64,000 bases of DNA from an uncultured Bacteroidales bacterium. Lineage in GTDB: Bacteria > Bacteroidota > Bacteroidia > Bacteroidales > UBA932. A model generated the notes under the pieces. It did no database searches. It was not told where the DNA came from and was given only the letters and a program-made list of their open reading frames with translations. Of this stretch, positions 34,107 through 42,505 are shown one piece after another (within the stretch, counting starts at the first letter, position 1; the number at the start of each line of letters is the position of its first letter). The stretch covers positions 35,119 through 99,118 of the forward strand of contig CALUTT010000028.1 of assembly GCA_944323775.1 (NCBI GenBank), written 5' to 3'. Both the position numbers and the translations under genes were made by a program.

Positions 34107-34673
34107 TTATTTGTGACCAGTCGTCTTCATCATTTCAGCCGAACGCTTTTCCCATTCGTCTTTGGTAATCAGGGAGAAGTGCTCTGTTCGGACATCGCCC
34201 AAGGGAGAGATCTTTCCCTCTTCCGTGTGGTGAAACCGGAAACCGCACTTGTCCATCACTCTGCGGGATCTGATGTTTCCGTCATAATATCCGCACCATA
34301 CTCTATCTATGTCAAGAGCGTTGAAGCACCGTGCCAGAAGGCATCTGACCGCTTCCGGAACGAGGCCTCGTCCCCAGTAGGGAACGCCGATCCAGTATCC
34401 TATCTCGGCATCATTTTCCTTCATTTCCGCACTGTGCACTCCGTTGCCGAACATAATGCCGGCGCTGCCGACAGGCTCATCTGTTTCTTTCAGGACCAAG
34501 GCATAAGTCTCGGGAGCTGAAAGAATATTTCTTATCACTTCTCTGCTGTTCCCGACAGACGTATGAGGAGGCCAGCCTGCAATAGGCCCGACCGCCGGGT
34601 CCCGTGCATACTTGTATAGCGATTCCGCATCTTCTTCTGTCCATGCTCTGAGTATCAGCCTGTCTGTCTCCAT
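34107..34673 (-). CDS. GNAT-family N-acetyltransferase (RimJ/RimL type)
   Basis: A 188-residue acetyltransferase of the RimJ/L group: METDRLILRAWTEEDAESLYKY at the start, the GYWIGVPYWGRGLVPEAV acetyl-CoA loop (with RG as the reduced Q/RxxGxG/A motif) and a C-terminal VMDKCGFRFHH strand. It moves an acetyl group from acetyl-CoA to an amine; ribosomal-protein N-termini, antibiotics and small amines are all substrates in this family. It lies alone, 205 bp from the CRISPR array and divergent from the Fur-family gene. Confidence 0.85.
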   Translation of the reverse strand: METDRLILRAWTEEDAESLYKYARDPAVGPIAGWPPHTSVGNSREVIRNILSAPETYALVLKETDEPVGSAGIMFGNGVHSAEMKENDAEIGYWIGVPYWGRGLVPEAVRCLLARCFNALDIDRVWCGYYDGNIRSRRVMDKCGFRFHHTEEGKISPLGDVRTEHFSLITKDEWEKRSAEMMKTTGHK

Positions 34674-34820
34674 TGATCTTTATTCCTGAAATGTATCTGC
34701 AATATTCCGACGTTTCCGTAAATGTACAAAAAATCTTGCATCGAACCGGAGAGTCCAGATAATGTGCATTGCGATTATGGTTATTGTGATTCGTGAAACA
34801 ATTATTATTGGGTGTTTAAT

Positions 34821-34852
34821 TGCAAATTATTTGCATTTGCGAATAATTTGCA
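34821..34852. promoter_or_regulatory. Twin palindromic operators of the Fur-family gene
   Basis: TGCAAATTATTTGCA (34821-34835) is a perfect 7-1-7 palindrome. TGCGAATAATTTGCA (34838-34852) is the same motif with one half-site change. Their centres are 17 bp apart and they cover the -33 box and the spacer. The 7-1-7 form is that of Fur/PerR/Zur operators, so autoregulation is likely. Confidence 0.75.
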
Positions 34853-34861
34853 TTAAGTTTG
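34830..34861 (+). promoter_or_regulatory. Promoter of the Fur-family gene
   Basis: TTTG (34830-34833), 20-nt spacer, TAAGTTTG (34854-34861): full consensus. Transcription should begin near 34867, which rules out a start at 34859. Confidence 0.8.
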
Positions 34862-34870
34862 CCGCAGATA

Positions 34871-35296
34871 ATGAAAGACATGATGGACAGTAAGGAATTT
34901 GAAATAATCAAGGAGGCAGGACTGAAGCTGACTCCGCAGCGCAGGAAGGTGTATGAGGCGATGCTCCAGCTCAGGCATGCCACAGTCGAAGACATCATAA
35001 GCCTCGTGCAGTCGTGGGACAGGGATGTGACGGTGTCGACTGTCTACCGCATCCTTGACAGTTTCTGCTCGGCCGGCATACTGTCTTTCATGTACCATCC
35101 GGATACAGGCAAGTGTTACTATGACATTACTGTCTCCGAACACCACCACCTCTTCGACGGGAACACTGTCGAGGATTACTCCGACCCAGAACTCTCGCGC
35201 ATGATCCGTGAATACCTCGTGCGCAAGGACTTGAAGCCGGAACAGATAGGGAAGATTCAGGTACAGGTAACCCTGAAAAATAATGTCAAACTTTAA
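34871..35296 (+). CDS. Fur-family metal or peroxide-type regulator
   Basis: A 141-residue Fur-family protein: winged helix GLKLTPQRRKVYEAM and VTVSTVYRILDSFCSAGIL, then the dimer domain with SEHHHLFDGNTVEDYS. The His cluster that binds the regulatory metal is present, but the CxxC pairs that hold the structural zinc in Fur, Zur and PerR are absent. It ends in VQVTLKNNVKL. Start ATG at 34871; 34880 and 34883 are alternatives. The twin palindromes upstream suggest autoregulation, and the QueD-like gene 14 bp downstream is in the same operon. Whether it senses iron, zinc or peroxide cannot be decided from sequence. Confidence 0.87.
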   Translation: MKDMMDSKEFEIIKEAGLKLTPQRRKVYEAMLQLRHATVEDIISLVQSWDRDVTVSTVYRILDSFCSAGILSFMYHPDTGKCYYDITVSEHHHLFDGNTVEDYSDPELSRMIREYLVRKDLKPEQIGKIQVQVTLKNNVKL

Positions 35297-35310
35297 AAAC
35301 CGCTTTTGTC

Positions 35311-35880
35311 ATGAGAAGCATAACAACATTCGATCTGCAGTATGCACACCGTTTCTACGGTTTTCAAGGAGAGGCCCAGTATCTTCACGGTCACACGGGA
35401 AAGCTGACCATCGAGGTGGAGGATACCGTCAACGAGGGCGTGAACATGGTCTACCCCTGCAATGAGATCCAGAAGGTGGCCTGGGATGTACTACGGAATT
35501 TCGACCATGCCCTTGTGCTGCGCGAGGACGACCCGCTGCTGCCGGCAGTGCTGGACGTCTATGAGAAGCAGGGCATACGCAACGGCCATCCCCAGAACAA
35601 GATGAAGGGTCCCGCCTTCAGGACTGAACTCGCCACGGCGTATCCTGACGCCAGGCTGGTCGTTACGAAGGAGACGATGACAGTCGAGGGAATGATCAAG
35701 ATTGTCTACGACCTGCTCAAGGACAAGCTGAATATCGCAAGAATCACATTCACGAGCGGTGTCAACGCCGCGTCGGCTGAGTTTCCGGCAAGGAAAGAGA
35801 TTGACCGCTGCCCGCTGTGCGGAGTCGCGCTGGACGCGGAGGGTGTATGTCCTAAGTGCGGGTACCGCAGGCAGAAGTGA
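35311..35880 (+). CDS. QueD/PTPS-like protein with C-terminal zinc ribbon
   Basis: A 189-residue T-fold protein of the 6-carboxytetrahydropterin synthase (QueD)/PTPS family. The zinc ligands are His13 (YAHRFYGF), His26 and His28 (LHGHTGKL); FDHALVL and a late Glu region follow. In QueD the catalytic Cys lies four residues before HGH (CxxxHGH); here that place is Ala (AQYLHGH), so ordinary QueD chemistry is doubtful. The tail is a zinc ribbon, CPLCGV...CPKCGYR, not part of normal QueD. It is in one operon with a Fur-family regulator, which hints at a metal-regulated variant. Its 3' end overlaps the convergent AraC gene by 29 bp. Confidence 0.8.
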   Translation: MRSITTFDLQYAHRFYGFQGEAQYLHGHTGKLTIEVEDTVNEGVNMVYPCNEIQKVAWDVLRNFDHALVLREDDPLLPAVLDVYEKQGIRNGHPQNKMKGPAFRTELATAYPDARLVVTKETMTVEGMIKIVYDLLKDKLNIARITFTSGVNAASAEFPARKEIDRCPLCGVALDAEGVCPKCGYRRQK

Positions 35881-36790
35881 AGCCGGGAGCCTGTTGTCCG
35901 GGGCTTTCTGTCCGGTACTGCTGAGGCGAAATTCCGGATTTGTTCCTGAAGAATTTGCCGAATGAGGACTGGTCGCAGAAATGCAGCTCCGCGGCAATGG
36001 CCTGGACGGTCTTGTCCGTCAGGGCGAGCAGACGGCAGGCCTCGGCGTAAAGCAGGCCGCTGATAAAGTATCCGGCGGTTTTCCCGGTCACCTGGCGTAT
36101 TACCCGGGACAGGTAGGTTGCGGATATGCACAGCTGCCTGGCATAGAATTCAATACAGTGTTCTTCGCGGTAGTGTGCGATCAGTTCGGAGATGAACCGG
36201 TGGAACAGAGACTCGGCATGGCTGACTGCAGCAGGCAGTGCGGCCATGCTGTTTTCTATGCACTCGAGCAGCTGCAGCAGGAAAGTGTGCATCTGGTGAC
36301 TGATTATTGCCTCCTGGTATGCGCACGGACGGGTCGTCGAGGCGGATATTTGCCGCATCGAGGCACTTATGTCTTCGGCTTGCGTCTCGGAGAGTTTTAC
36401 AACAGGCAGGGCCGCGCTGCAGAAGAACAGCGAATATGACCGGTATGGCGTGAAGGTCGAGAGCATGTGCTCGAAAAGGCTGCGCTCGCACATGAGGTCC
36501 ATTGCGGCGAAGTCCGGAGTCTGTCCGGTGACTGATACGAGCATGCTTGGCGAAATGAGCAGCATGTCTCCGCGACCTATGGTATGCGTGGCGCAGTTTA
36601 TCGAGAACGTGGCCGCGCCGGACGAAACCAGAATGAATGAGAAAATGTCAGCAAAGGCCGGAGGAATTGTGTCTATATTTACCAGGCTGTTGTCCATCCG
36701 GAAACATGCGATGCTGTCTTTATAGACCTCCTTTACATGGTGATATGCGACCAGATCGCTGAGTCTTATTATCTTTTCGTCCGTTTTCAT
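35852..36790 (-). CDS. AraC-family transcription regulator
   Basis: A 312-residue regulator: an N-terminal cupin-like sensor domain (FSFILVSSGAATFSI, IGRGDMLLISPSM) and two C-terminal helix-turn-helix units (FYARQLCISATYLSRVIRQVTGKTAGYFI; AIAAELHFCDQSSFGKFFRNKSGISPQQYR). The -7 box TACCTTTG on the minus strand (36800-36807) makes the ATG at 36790 (MKTDEKIIRL) the start, with a very short leader. It is divergent from the CocE-type hydrolase gene, ~120 bp away, which it probably controls. The 3' end overlaps the QueD-like gene. Confidence 0.88.
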   Translation of the reverse strand: MKTDEKIIRLSDLVAYHHVKEVYKDSIACFRMDNSLVNIDTIPPAFADIFSFILVSSGAATFSINCATHTIGRGDMLLISPSMLVSVTGQTPDFAAMDLMCERSLFEHMLSTFTPYRSYSLFFCSAALPVVKLSETQAEDISASMRQISASTTRPCAYQEAIISHQMHTFLLQLLECIENSMAALPAAVSHAESLFHRFISELIAHYREEHCIEFYARQLCISATYLSRVIRQVTGKTAGYFISGLLYAEACRLLALTDKTVQAIAAELHFCDQSSFGKFFRNKSGISPQQYRTESPGQQAPGFTSACGTRT

Positions 36791-36910
36791 TTCTGCCTGC
36801 AAAGGTAGCATTTGTTCCGTAATTGACCAATCATGGTCTCTGTTTCAACATCGTGGAACGGAATTGATTTGCGACCTTTGCAGTCCGGAAAATTCTAAAT
36901 GATTTGGAAT

Positions 36911-38806
36911 ATGAAAAGAATGTGGATTTGTTCAGGCATGATGCTGCTTCTGGCCGCCTGCGGGCAGAACGCCTCTGAGCAGCAGCGGCAGATCGTGCTT
37001 CATGACTCGGAAGGCAACGAGATCAGCGTGCCGGCGCGAAAGGCGCTGGGCGTAAGTGCCGACAGGGTTCGTTATCCAGGATTCAGGCAGGAGACCCTTG
37101 TTCTCAAGGAGGGGAGTGTCCGCAGGGAAGGGGCCAGGCCTCTGAGCTGCGACATACTTCTTGAACGCGACGTTCCGATCAAATTGCGTGACAGCGTGAC
37201 TGTGTATGCTGACGTGTTCCGTCCCGTGGACGGAGGCAAGCGCCCGGCGATTCTTGCGTGGAGCCCTTACGGAAAAGAGATCGGAGGACAGATGCTGGAT
37301 GACGTGCCTGCGCGCGCCGGCGTGCCCCTGGACGCGACCTCGGGGCTTGAAAAGTTCGAAGGTCCCGATCCGGCATACTGGGTTGCGCACGGGTATGCCG
37401 TCGTGAACGTGGACAAGCGCGGCGCCTACATGTCGGAGGGCGACCTGCTGTACTGGGGGCATGAGGATGCCTTGGACGGGTGCGACGTGATAGAATGGAT
37501 CGCCTCCCGCGACTGGTGCAACGGCAAGGTCGGGATGTCCGGCAATTCATGGCTCACGGTGTCGCAGTGGTTCATTGCGGCGGAAAGGCCCGAACATCTT
37601 GCTGCAATCGCCCCCTGGGAGGGGTTCTGCGACCATTACAGGGAGTCTGGCACCCGCGGAGGGATTCCTGCGCCCGAGTTCCCCGAGATGATTGCGGAGA
37701 CCTTCTCCTCCGCCCACGGGATGCTTGAGGACCAGCCTCGAATGATAGTGGAGAAGCCCTTCATGTGCGACTACTGGGAGGACAAGGCCGCCAAGGTCGA
37801 GAATATCGAGATTCCTGCCTACGTGGTTGCCAGCTATACTAACTCCGTACACACGCACGGAACGTTTGCCGGGTACCGCCGCATGGCCTCGAAGGAGAAG
37901 TGGCTGCGAGTACACGACACGCAGGAGTGGTATGACTACTACACTCCTGAGAATGTGGAGGATCTGCGCAAGTTCTTCGACCACTACCTGAAAGGTGTCG
38001 ACAACGGCTGGGAGAACACTCCGAGGGTGCGCCTGTCTGTTCTCAACCCCGGCGGCGAAGACATAGTCGGCAGGGAAGAGGAGGAATTCCCGCTCGCCCG
38101 CACCGTCTACCACAGGATGTACCTGTCGGCGGCTGACAGCCTTCTTCTGATGGACACGCTGCCTGCACAGGAGGATTCCAGCGTGTATGATTCCGGCGCG
38201 GAGAACAGCCAGGTCATCTTCCGCTACCGTATGGCCGAGCCGACAGAGATTACCGGATACATGAAGCTGCATCTTTGGGTATCGGCGCTTGACAATGACG
38301 ACATGGACCTGGCAGTGCGTGTGGAGAAGCTCTCCAGAGACGGGGAGCCCCTTCCTGACGCCACCGGCAGCCTGATTGCGGCGACCGGCCGCCTAAGGGT
38401 TTCGATGAGGCAGCTGGACAGCGCAAGAAGCACTGAGGCCGAGCCATACTACACCTTCACTACCGAGCAGAAACTCGAGCCGGGCGAGATCGTGCCTGTC
38501 GAGATAGAGATATGGCCAATGGGACTGATGTTCGGCAAGGATGAGATACTCCAGCTGACGGTCGGGGCATACAAGCCCGAGAATGCCGCAATTCCCTTCG
38601 GTTCCGCAAGGATATCAGTACCGGAAGAGGGTTTCACCTTCATGCCGGGAGAGCAGGTCGGTATGATCACCGTCGGCGGAAACGAGACTGAATGCGCCGA
38701 CCCTGCCGAGGTCGTAGCATCGCCCGCGACGCACAATGCCGGAAGGCACTGCATCTACACAGGCGGGAAGTATGACAGCTATCTGTACGTGCCTGTGATT
38801 CCTTAA
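36911..38806 (+). CDS. CocE/NonD-type hydrolase lipoprotein
   Basis: A 631-residue secreted hydrolase; signal peptide with lipobox LLAAC. The X-Pro dipeptidyl-peptidase S15/CocE catalytic domain has GKVGMSGNSWLTVSQWF (GxSxxS, nucleophile Ser), the acid region in VVASYTNSVHTHGT and WLRVHDTQEWYDYY for the His. A C-terminal jelly-roll domain (ITGYMKLHLWVSALDNDDMDLAVRVE; EIVPVEIEIWPMG) is the X-PDP C domain. The family cleaves esters or X-Pro peptides; substrate unknown. Start at ATG 36911 (MKRMWICSG). The AraC gene is divergent, and the next gene, PgeF, is convergent with a 1-bp gap. Confidence 0.88.
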   Translation: MKRMWICSGMMLLLAACGQNASEQQRQIVLHDSEGNEISVPARKALGVSADRVRYPGFRQETLVLKEGSVRREGARPLSCDILLERDVPIKLRDSVTVYADVFRPVDGGKRPAILAWSPYGKEIGGQMLDDVPARAGVPLDATSGLEKFEGPDPAYWVAHGYAVVNVDKRGAYMSEGDLLYWGHEDALDGCDVIEWIASRDWCNGKVGMSGNSWLTVSQWFIAAERPEHLAAIAPWEGFCDHYRESGTRGGIPAPEFPEMIAETFSSAHGMLEDQPRMIVEKPFMCDYWEDKAAKVENIEIPAYVVASYTNSVHTHGTFAGYRRMASKEKWLRVHDTQEWYDYYTPENVEDLRKFFDHYLKGVDNGWENTPRVRLSVLNPGGEDIVGREEEEFPLARTVYHRMYLSAADSLLLMDTLPAQEDSSVYDSGAENSQVIFRYRMAEPTEITGYMKLHLWVSALDNDDMDLAVRVEKLSRDGEPLPDATGSLIAATGRLRVSMRQLDSARSTEAEPYYTFTTEQKLEPGEIVPVEIEIWPMGLMFGKDEILQLTVGAYKPENAAIPFGSARISVPEEGFTFMPGEQVGMITVGGNETECADPAEVVASPATHNAGRHCIYTGGKYDSYLYVPVIP

Positions 38807-38807
38807 C

Positions 38808-39503
38808 TTATTGAATTCCCGGCTGCCCGGACAGCATGACCGCATTGATGTTGCGGCCGCAGCGGGAGCCTTCTCTGCGGGCTGAATAGAACCTGAGATC
38901 CTTATAGGTGTCTATCTCCGACATCTGGATTTCCGAGGCGTTCAGCCCGCTTTCCATGAGTGTAATGCGTACGCATTCCTTCAGGTCGATATGGTGGCCT
39001 CCGGCCATGGAGCCTTCCTTTCTCGCTCCCCGGAAATTCCATATCCTGTCCATCGGGAACCCTGCCGCGCTGAATATACCGACGAGTTCCTCGCCGACCT
39101 GGAAGCTGTCGAACCCTATCCCTGGCCCTATTGCGGCACGGATGTCCCGCGGGGAGCTGCCGAAGAGTCTGGCCATCTCTTCGACGGCTCTTGACGCTAT
39201 CCTGTCTGCAGTGCCTCTCCAGCCGCTGTGTACAGCCCCGACAGCTCTTGCAACGGGGTCATACAGCAATACCGGAATGCAGTCGGCGGTTCTTACGCCT
39301 ACTGATACACCTTCCAGTCCGGTTACAAGGGCGTCCACTCCCTGCAGGCTGTCCCTGCTGATGGTGGGGTCCGCTATGCATGCGACCCGGGACGAGTGGG
39401 TCTGATGCGGCTGTATGACCGGGAAGGGGAGAGGGCAGTCCCGCCCGAAGGTGAAGCCTGCGGCCCCCTTGCCAAGAGTATATTCCAAAATATTGTCTAC
39501 CAT
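38808..39503 (-). CDS. pgeF: PgeF/YfiH-family purine nucleoside phosphorylase (Cu-oxidase_4)
   Basis: A 231-residue protein of the YfiH/LACC1 family. Metal ligands are visible in PHQTHSSRVACI, VRTADCIPVLLYDP and AVHSGWRGTADRI; FRFYSARREG lies at the C-terminus. The family includes enzymes acting on purine nucleosides, and PgeF, an amidase that removes L-Ser from mis-made UDP-MurNAc peptides. The -7 box at 39525-39532 (minus TATCTTTG) places the start at ATG 39503 (MVDNILEYTL), since a start at 39527 would lie inside the promoter. Confidence 0.87.
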   Translation of the reverse strand: MVDNILEYTLGKGAAGFTFGRDCPLPFPVIQPHQTHSSRVACIADPTISRDSLQGVDALVTGLEGVSVGVRTADCIPVLLYDPVARAVGAVHSGWRGTADRIASRAVEEMARLFGSSPRDIRAAIGPGIGFDSFQVGEELVGIFSAAGFPMDRIWNFRGARKEGSMAGGHHIDLKECVRITLMESGLNASEIQMSEIDTYKDLRFYSARREGSRCGRNINAVMLSGQPGIQ

Positions 39504-39524
39504 GAGTTCCGGTTTGTTCTTGGG

Positions 39525-39532
39525 CAAAGATA
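39525..39532 (-). promoter_or_regulatory. -7 box of the PgeF gene
   Basis: TATCTTTG on the minus strand, exact TAnnTTTG, 22 bp from the chosen ATG. Confidence 0.5.
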
Positions 39533-39688
39533 GGAAGAAAAGTAAGGAAAATATGCCATGGCCTGTGCCGTGAGTGCGATGGGGATTTGCACAGTGAAAG
39601 AAACCGTAAAATGTGAAATTTGGCCATTAAATGATGTCTAAAATGTGAAATCAACACCTGCCTGCAGCTGGGATTATGTGAAAAAGAC

Positions 39689-39696
39689 TATCTTTG
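39689..39696 (+). promoter_or_regulatory. -7 box of the AAA_14/DUF4143 gene
   Basis: TATCTTTG, exact TAnnTTTG; it supports a start at 39721 (or 39703) over the earlier TTG frame start. Confidence 0.5.
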
Positions 39697-39720
39697 CAAT
39701 TGATGCCAAAGATTTTAGAT

Positions 39721-41061
39721 ATGGACAAACTGCTTAGAAGAAAAGTCGACAGCTATTTGAAGGCCTGGAAGAATAATCCGGACAGAAAACCGTTAATTGT
39801 TAAGGGTGCCCGTCAGGTTGGAAAGACCCGCTCGATTGAATGGTTTGCCAGCCAGAATTACAAAAGCGTTATTCAAATTAATTTTGTCGAGCAGCCTAAG
39901 TATAAGAACATTTTTGAGGACGGTTTTGAAGTTGACGCCATTCTCAAAAACATATCGTTGCTCAATCCTGAATTGAAGTTTATATCAGGTGAGACACTTT
40001 TCTTCTTTGATGAACTGCAGGCATGTCCAAGTTGTGCAACCTCTTTGAAGTTCTTCAAACTGGATGGACGGTATGATGTTATCTGTTCCGGTTCAATGAT
40101 GGGAATAAATTATCAGGAGATAGAATCGAACAGCGTTGGCTATAAGGAGGATTACGAAATGTATTCTATGGATTTCGAAGAGTTCCTTTGGGCCAGGGGA
40201 TATGCAGAGGACTTTATAGAGGAACTTTACGGATACATGTCGGAAGTCAAGCCTCTTGCCAAATTGCAGATGGATGTACTTTTTGACCTTTTCCGGGATT
40301 ACGCCACTATCGGAGGGATGCCGGAGGTTGTTAATACATATATCAGGAATAAAAACTTTAGCGGGACACTGGGCATACAGAAACAGTTGCTCAAAGACTA
40401 TGAGGAGGATATTACCAAATATGTGGAAGGATTGGACAAAGCAAAGGTAAAAGCTGTCTATAATCATATTTCCACCTTCTTGGCAAAAGAAAACAAACGC
40501 TTCCAAATCACCAAGATAGCAAGGAATGCAAGAAACAGAAATTATATCGGGTGTATAGAATGGCTTGCCGATGCCGGTGTGGTAAATGTATGCTATTGTC
40601 TGAATCGGCCGGAACTTCCACTTAAGGGAAATTATGATTCCGGACTTTATAAGATTTATTATAAAGACACGGGTCTTCTCATTGCGTCTCTTGATGAAGA
40701 AGCCCAGGAAGATTTAAGAGCCAATAAGAATCTTGGCACATATAAAGGAGCCATATACGAGAATATAGTAGGAGACATGCTTGTAAAACAAGGATATGAC
40801 CTTTATTATTACAGAAGTGACAAACCTTCTATTGAAATGGACTTCTTCGTGAGAGATACCGATTCACTTGTTCCGATAGAGGTTAAAGCCAAAGACGGCG
40901 CATCTGCGTCATTGAATAATTTGCTGAAAGATGACAGATATCCCGATGTAAAATATGGAATAAAGCTGGGTTATAGGAATATAGGTTTCAATGGCAAGTT
41001 CTACACATTCCCATACTTTCTGACTTTCCTTTTGAAGAGGTTCCTGTCGGAGAAGAGATGA
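39721..41061 (+). CDS. AAA_14/DUF4143 ATPase
   Basis: A 446-residue ATPase. The AAA_14 domain has Walker A VKGARQVGKTRSI and Walker B TLFFFDELQAC, and a DUF4143 domain forms the C-terminal half (AIYENIVGDMLVKQGYDLYYYRSDKPSIEMDFFV, a PD-(D/E)XK-like core ending PIEVKAKDG). The last motif, D...E-x-K, suggests a nuclease fold, as known for DUF4143. Such proteins are widespread in Bacteroidetes and archaea, often in variable regions; their role is unclear. Codon use and base content appear AT-richer than in the PgeF gene beside it. Start at 39721 (MDKLLRRKV). Confidence 0.85.
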   Translation: MDKLLRRKVDSYLKAWKNNPDRKPLIVKGARQVGKTRSIEWFASQNYKSVIQINFVEQPKYKNIFEDGFEVDAILKNISLLNPELKFISGETLFFFDELQACPSCATSLKFFKLDGRYDVICSGSMMGINYQEIESNSVGYKEDYEMYSMDFEEFLWARGYAEDFIEELYGYMSEVKPLAKLQMDVLFDLFRDYATIGGMPEVVNTYIRNKNFSGTLGIQKQLLKDYEEDITKYVEGLDKAKVKAVYNHISTFLAKENKRFQITKIARNARNRNYIGCIEWLADAGVVNVCYCLNRPELPLKGNYDSGLYKIYYKDTGLLIASLDEEAQEDLRANKNLGTYKGAIYENIVGDMLVKQGYDLYYYRSDKPSIEMDFFVRDTDSLVPIEVKAKDGASASLNNLLKDDRYPDVKYGIKLGYRNIGFNGKFYTFPYFLTFLLKRFLSEKR

Positions 41062-41180
41062 CAAGCATATCTCTGCCGGCTTTGCTCCGATCTGGAGGTA
41101 TTATGTCGGTGCGCCCAAGTGATATTGCACAGTTCCATAAGCACTGGGGGTCCGGGGTATGGAATTACATCTGCTGATTG

Positions 41181-41188
41181 TATATTTG
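41181..41188 (+). promoter_or_regulatory. -7 box of the exonuclease gene
   Basis: TATATTTG, exact TAnnTTTG, 46 bp upstream of the ATG at 41235. Confidence 0.5.
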
Positions 41189-41234
41189 CACCGTGTAATC
41201 TCATTATACGTTGATAAACCAGGGAACAGGGGAT

Positions 41235-41741
41235 ATGGAGAAATCAGAGATGAATTTTGCTGCGATTGACTTCGAAACGGCCAACGAGTGCCCCAGCAGT
41301 GTGTGCAGCGTCGGAGTGGTGATAGTAAGGGATGGCACGATGGCAGACAGGTTCTACTCTCTGATCAACCCCGAGCCTGGGTACTACAAATGGTTCTGCT
41401 GCCGCGTACACGGCCTGACCGAAGAAGACACCTGCAATGCACCGGTGTTCCCTGAAGTGTGGAGCCGGATTGCACCGAAGATAGAGGGCCTGCCTCTGGT
41501 GGCACACAATGCCCGCTTTGACGAAGGCTGCCTGAAGGCTGCGTTCCGGACTTATCAGATGGATTATCCGGGGTACACTTTCTATGATACCTTGGCGGCG
41601 TCTCGGTCCTACTTCGGCCATTCATTGGCGAATCATCAGCTGCAGACCGTTGCAGCCGCATGTGGCTATGACCTGACCCGACACCACCATGCCCTGGCGG
41701 ATGCCAAGGCCTGTGCCGTGATTGCGATGCGGATTCTGTAG
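41235..41741 (+). CDS. DEDDh 3'-5' exonuclease (DnaQ-like)
   Basis: A 168-residue single-domain exonuclease. The DEDDh signature is complete: FAAIDFETANE (Asp/Glu), LVAHNARFDEGCL (Asp) and HHHALADAKACAVIA (His and last Asp). This fits a proofreading-like 3'-5' exonuclease that works on DNA or RNA; many small DnaQ proteins outside the polymerase holoenzyme serve in repair or RNA turnover. The start at ATG 41235 (MEKSEMNFAAID) is favoured over the TTG at 41211. Transcribed alone from the box at 41181. Confidence 0.88.
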   Translation: MEKSEMNFAAIDFETANECPSSVCSVGVVIVRDGTMADRFYSLINPEPGYYKWFCCRVHGLTEEDTCNAPVFPEVWSRIAPKIEGLPLVAHNARFDEGCLKAAFRTYQMDYPGYTFYDTLAASRSYFGHSLANHQLQTVAAACGYDLTRHHHALADAKACAVIAMRIL

Positions 41742-41839
41742 GCATAGGCATGTCCGCAAAGTGTGAGTTGGACTGCTGGCTTAGAGTAATGGTTTCTGTT
41801 TCTGAAACTTAATTGTATCTTCATTCTTTTTATTCAAGT

Positions 41840-42400
41840 ATGGAAACTGAAATCTATAATAAGAAGGAAATCATTATATCTGAAATATTGATACCGTCAT
41901 TAAATAGATTATATCAGATAGATTTCGACAATATTAAATTTGGTGTATCTGAACGTAACATATGTGCCAGATTAGCCCATCACATGGAGAACATTATGCA
42001 TGAGTATGATGTAATGAATAGTGAAAATCTATTCTCAAATTATTATGCTGACGTAGAGTATAATCGCATGGGAAATGGAGATCATAAATATTATGAAAAC
42101 AGAGAACACCAACAGCAGTATATGGTAAGCGATCTCCTTATACATAATAGGGGCCAGGAAAGAAATCTCCTGGCGGTTGAGCTGAAGCGTAAAGGTAACA
42201 AGCAAAATACACGAAAAGACCAAGAGCGATTGCGGTCAATGGTGTCCCTAAGTACACTGAATTCACCGAGCAGATGTGTGCATAATACATTGGTAGGCGC
42301 TTTCATAGAATACTCTCCTGATAGTATTAAGATTGATATTTATACTAATGGAGGATGCAAAGTAAAAGTCGATAATATTTATCTCAGGATAAAACGCTAA
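41840..42400 (+). CDS. Hypothetical protein with a possible PD-(D/E)XK nuclease fold
   Basis: A 186-residue protein from an AT-rich gene. No named family is recognised. A restriction-enzyme-like core is visible: an Asp in MVSDLLIHNRG followed by LLAVELKRKGNKQNTRKDQE, that is D...E-x-K on adjacent strands, then helix and a strand VGAFIEYSPDSIKI. The first half is helical (RNICARLAHHMENIMHEYD). Alone on the plus strand, convergent with the DUF2075 nuclease-helicase gene ~100 bp away. It may belong to a defence or repair function; this is inference from fold-like motifs and neighbours. Confidence 0.6.
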   Translation: METEIYNKKEIIISEILIPSLNRLYQIDFDNIKFGVSERNICARLAHHMENIMHEYDVMNSENLFSNYYADVEYNRMGNGDHKYYENREHQQQYMVSDLLIHNRGQERNLLAVELKRKGNKQNTRKDQERLRSMVSLSTLNSPSRCVHNTLVGAFIEYSPDSIKIDIYTNGGCKVKVDNIYLRIKR

Positions 42401-42505
42401 TGGTTCTGAAGCCGCAAAAAATCTAATTATCAATCGACATCGATTTGAGGGCAGAGCAAAGGAATCGGGGAATGATAGACCGGGCACAGAAAAAGAGCCA
42501 GAGTA

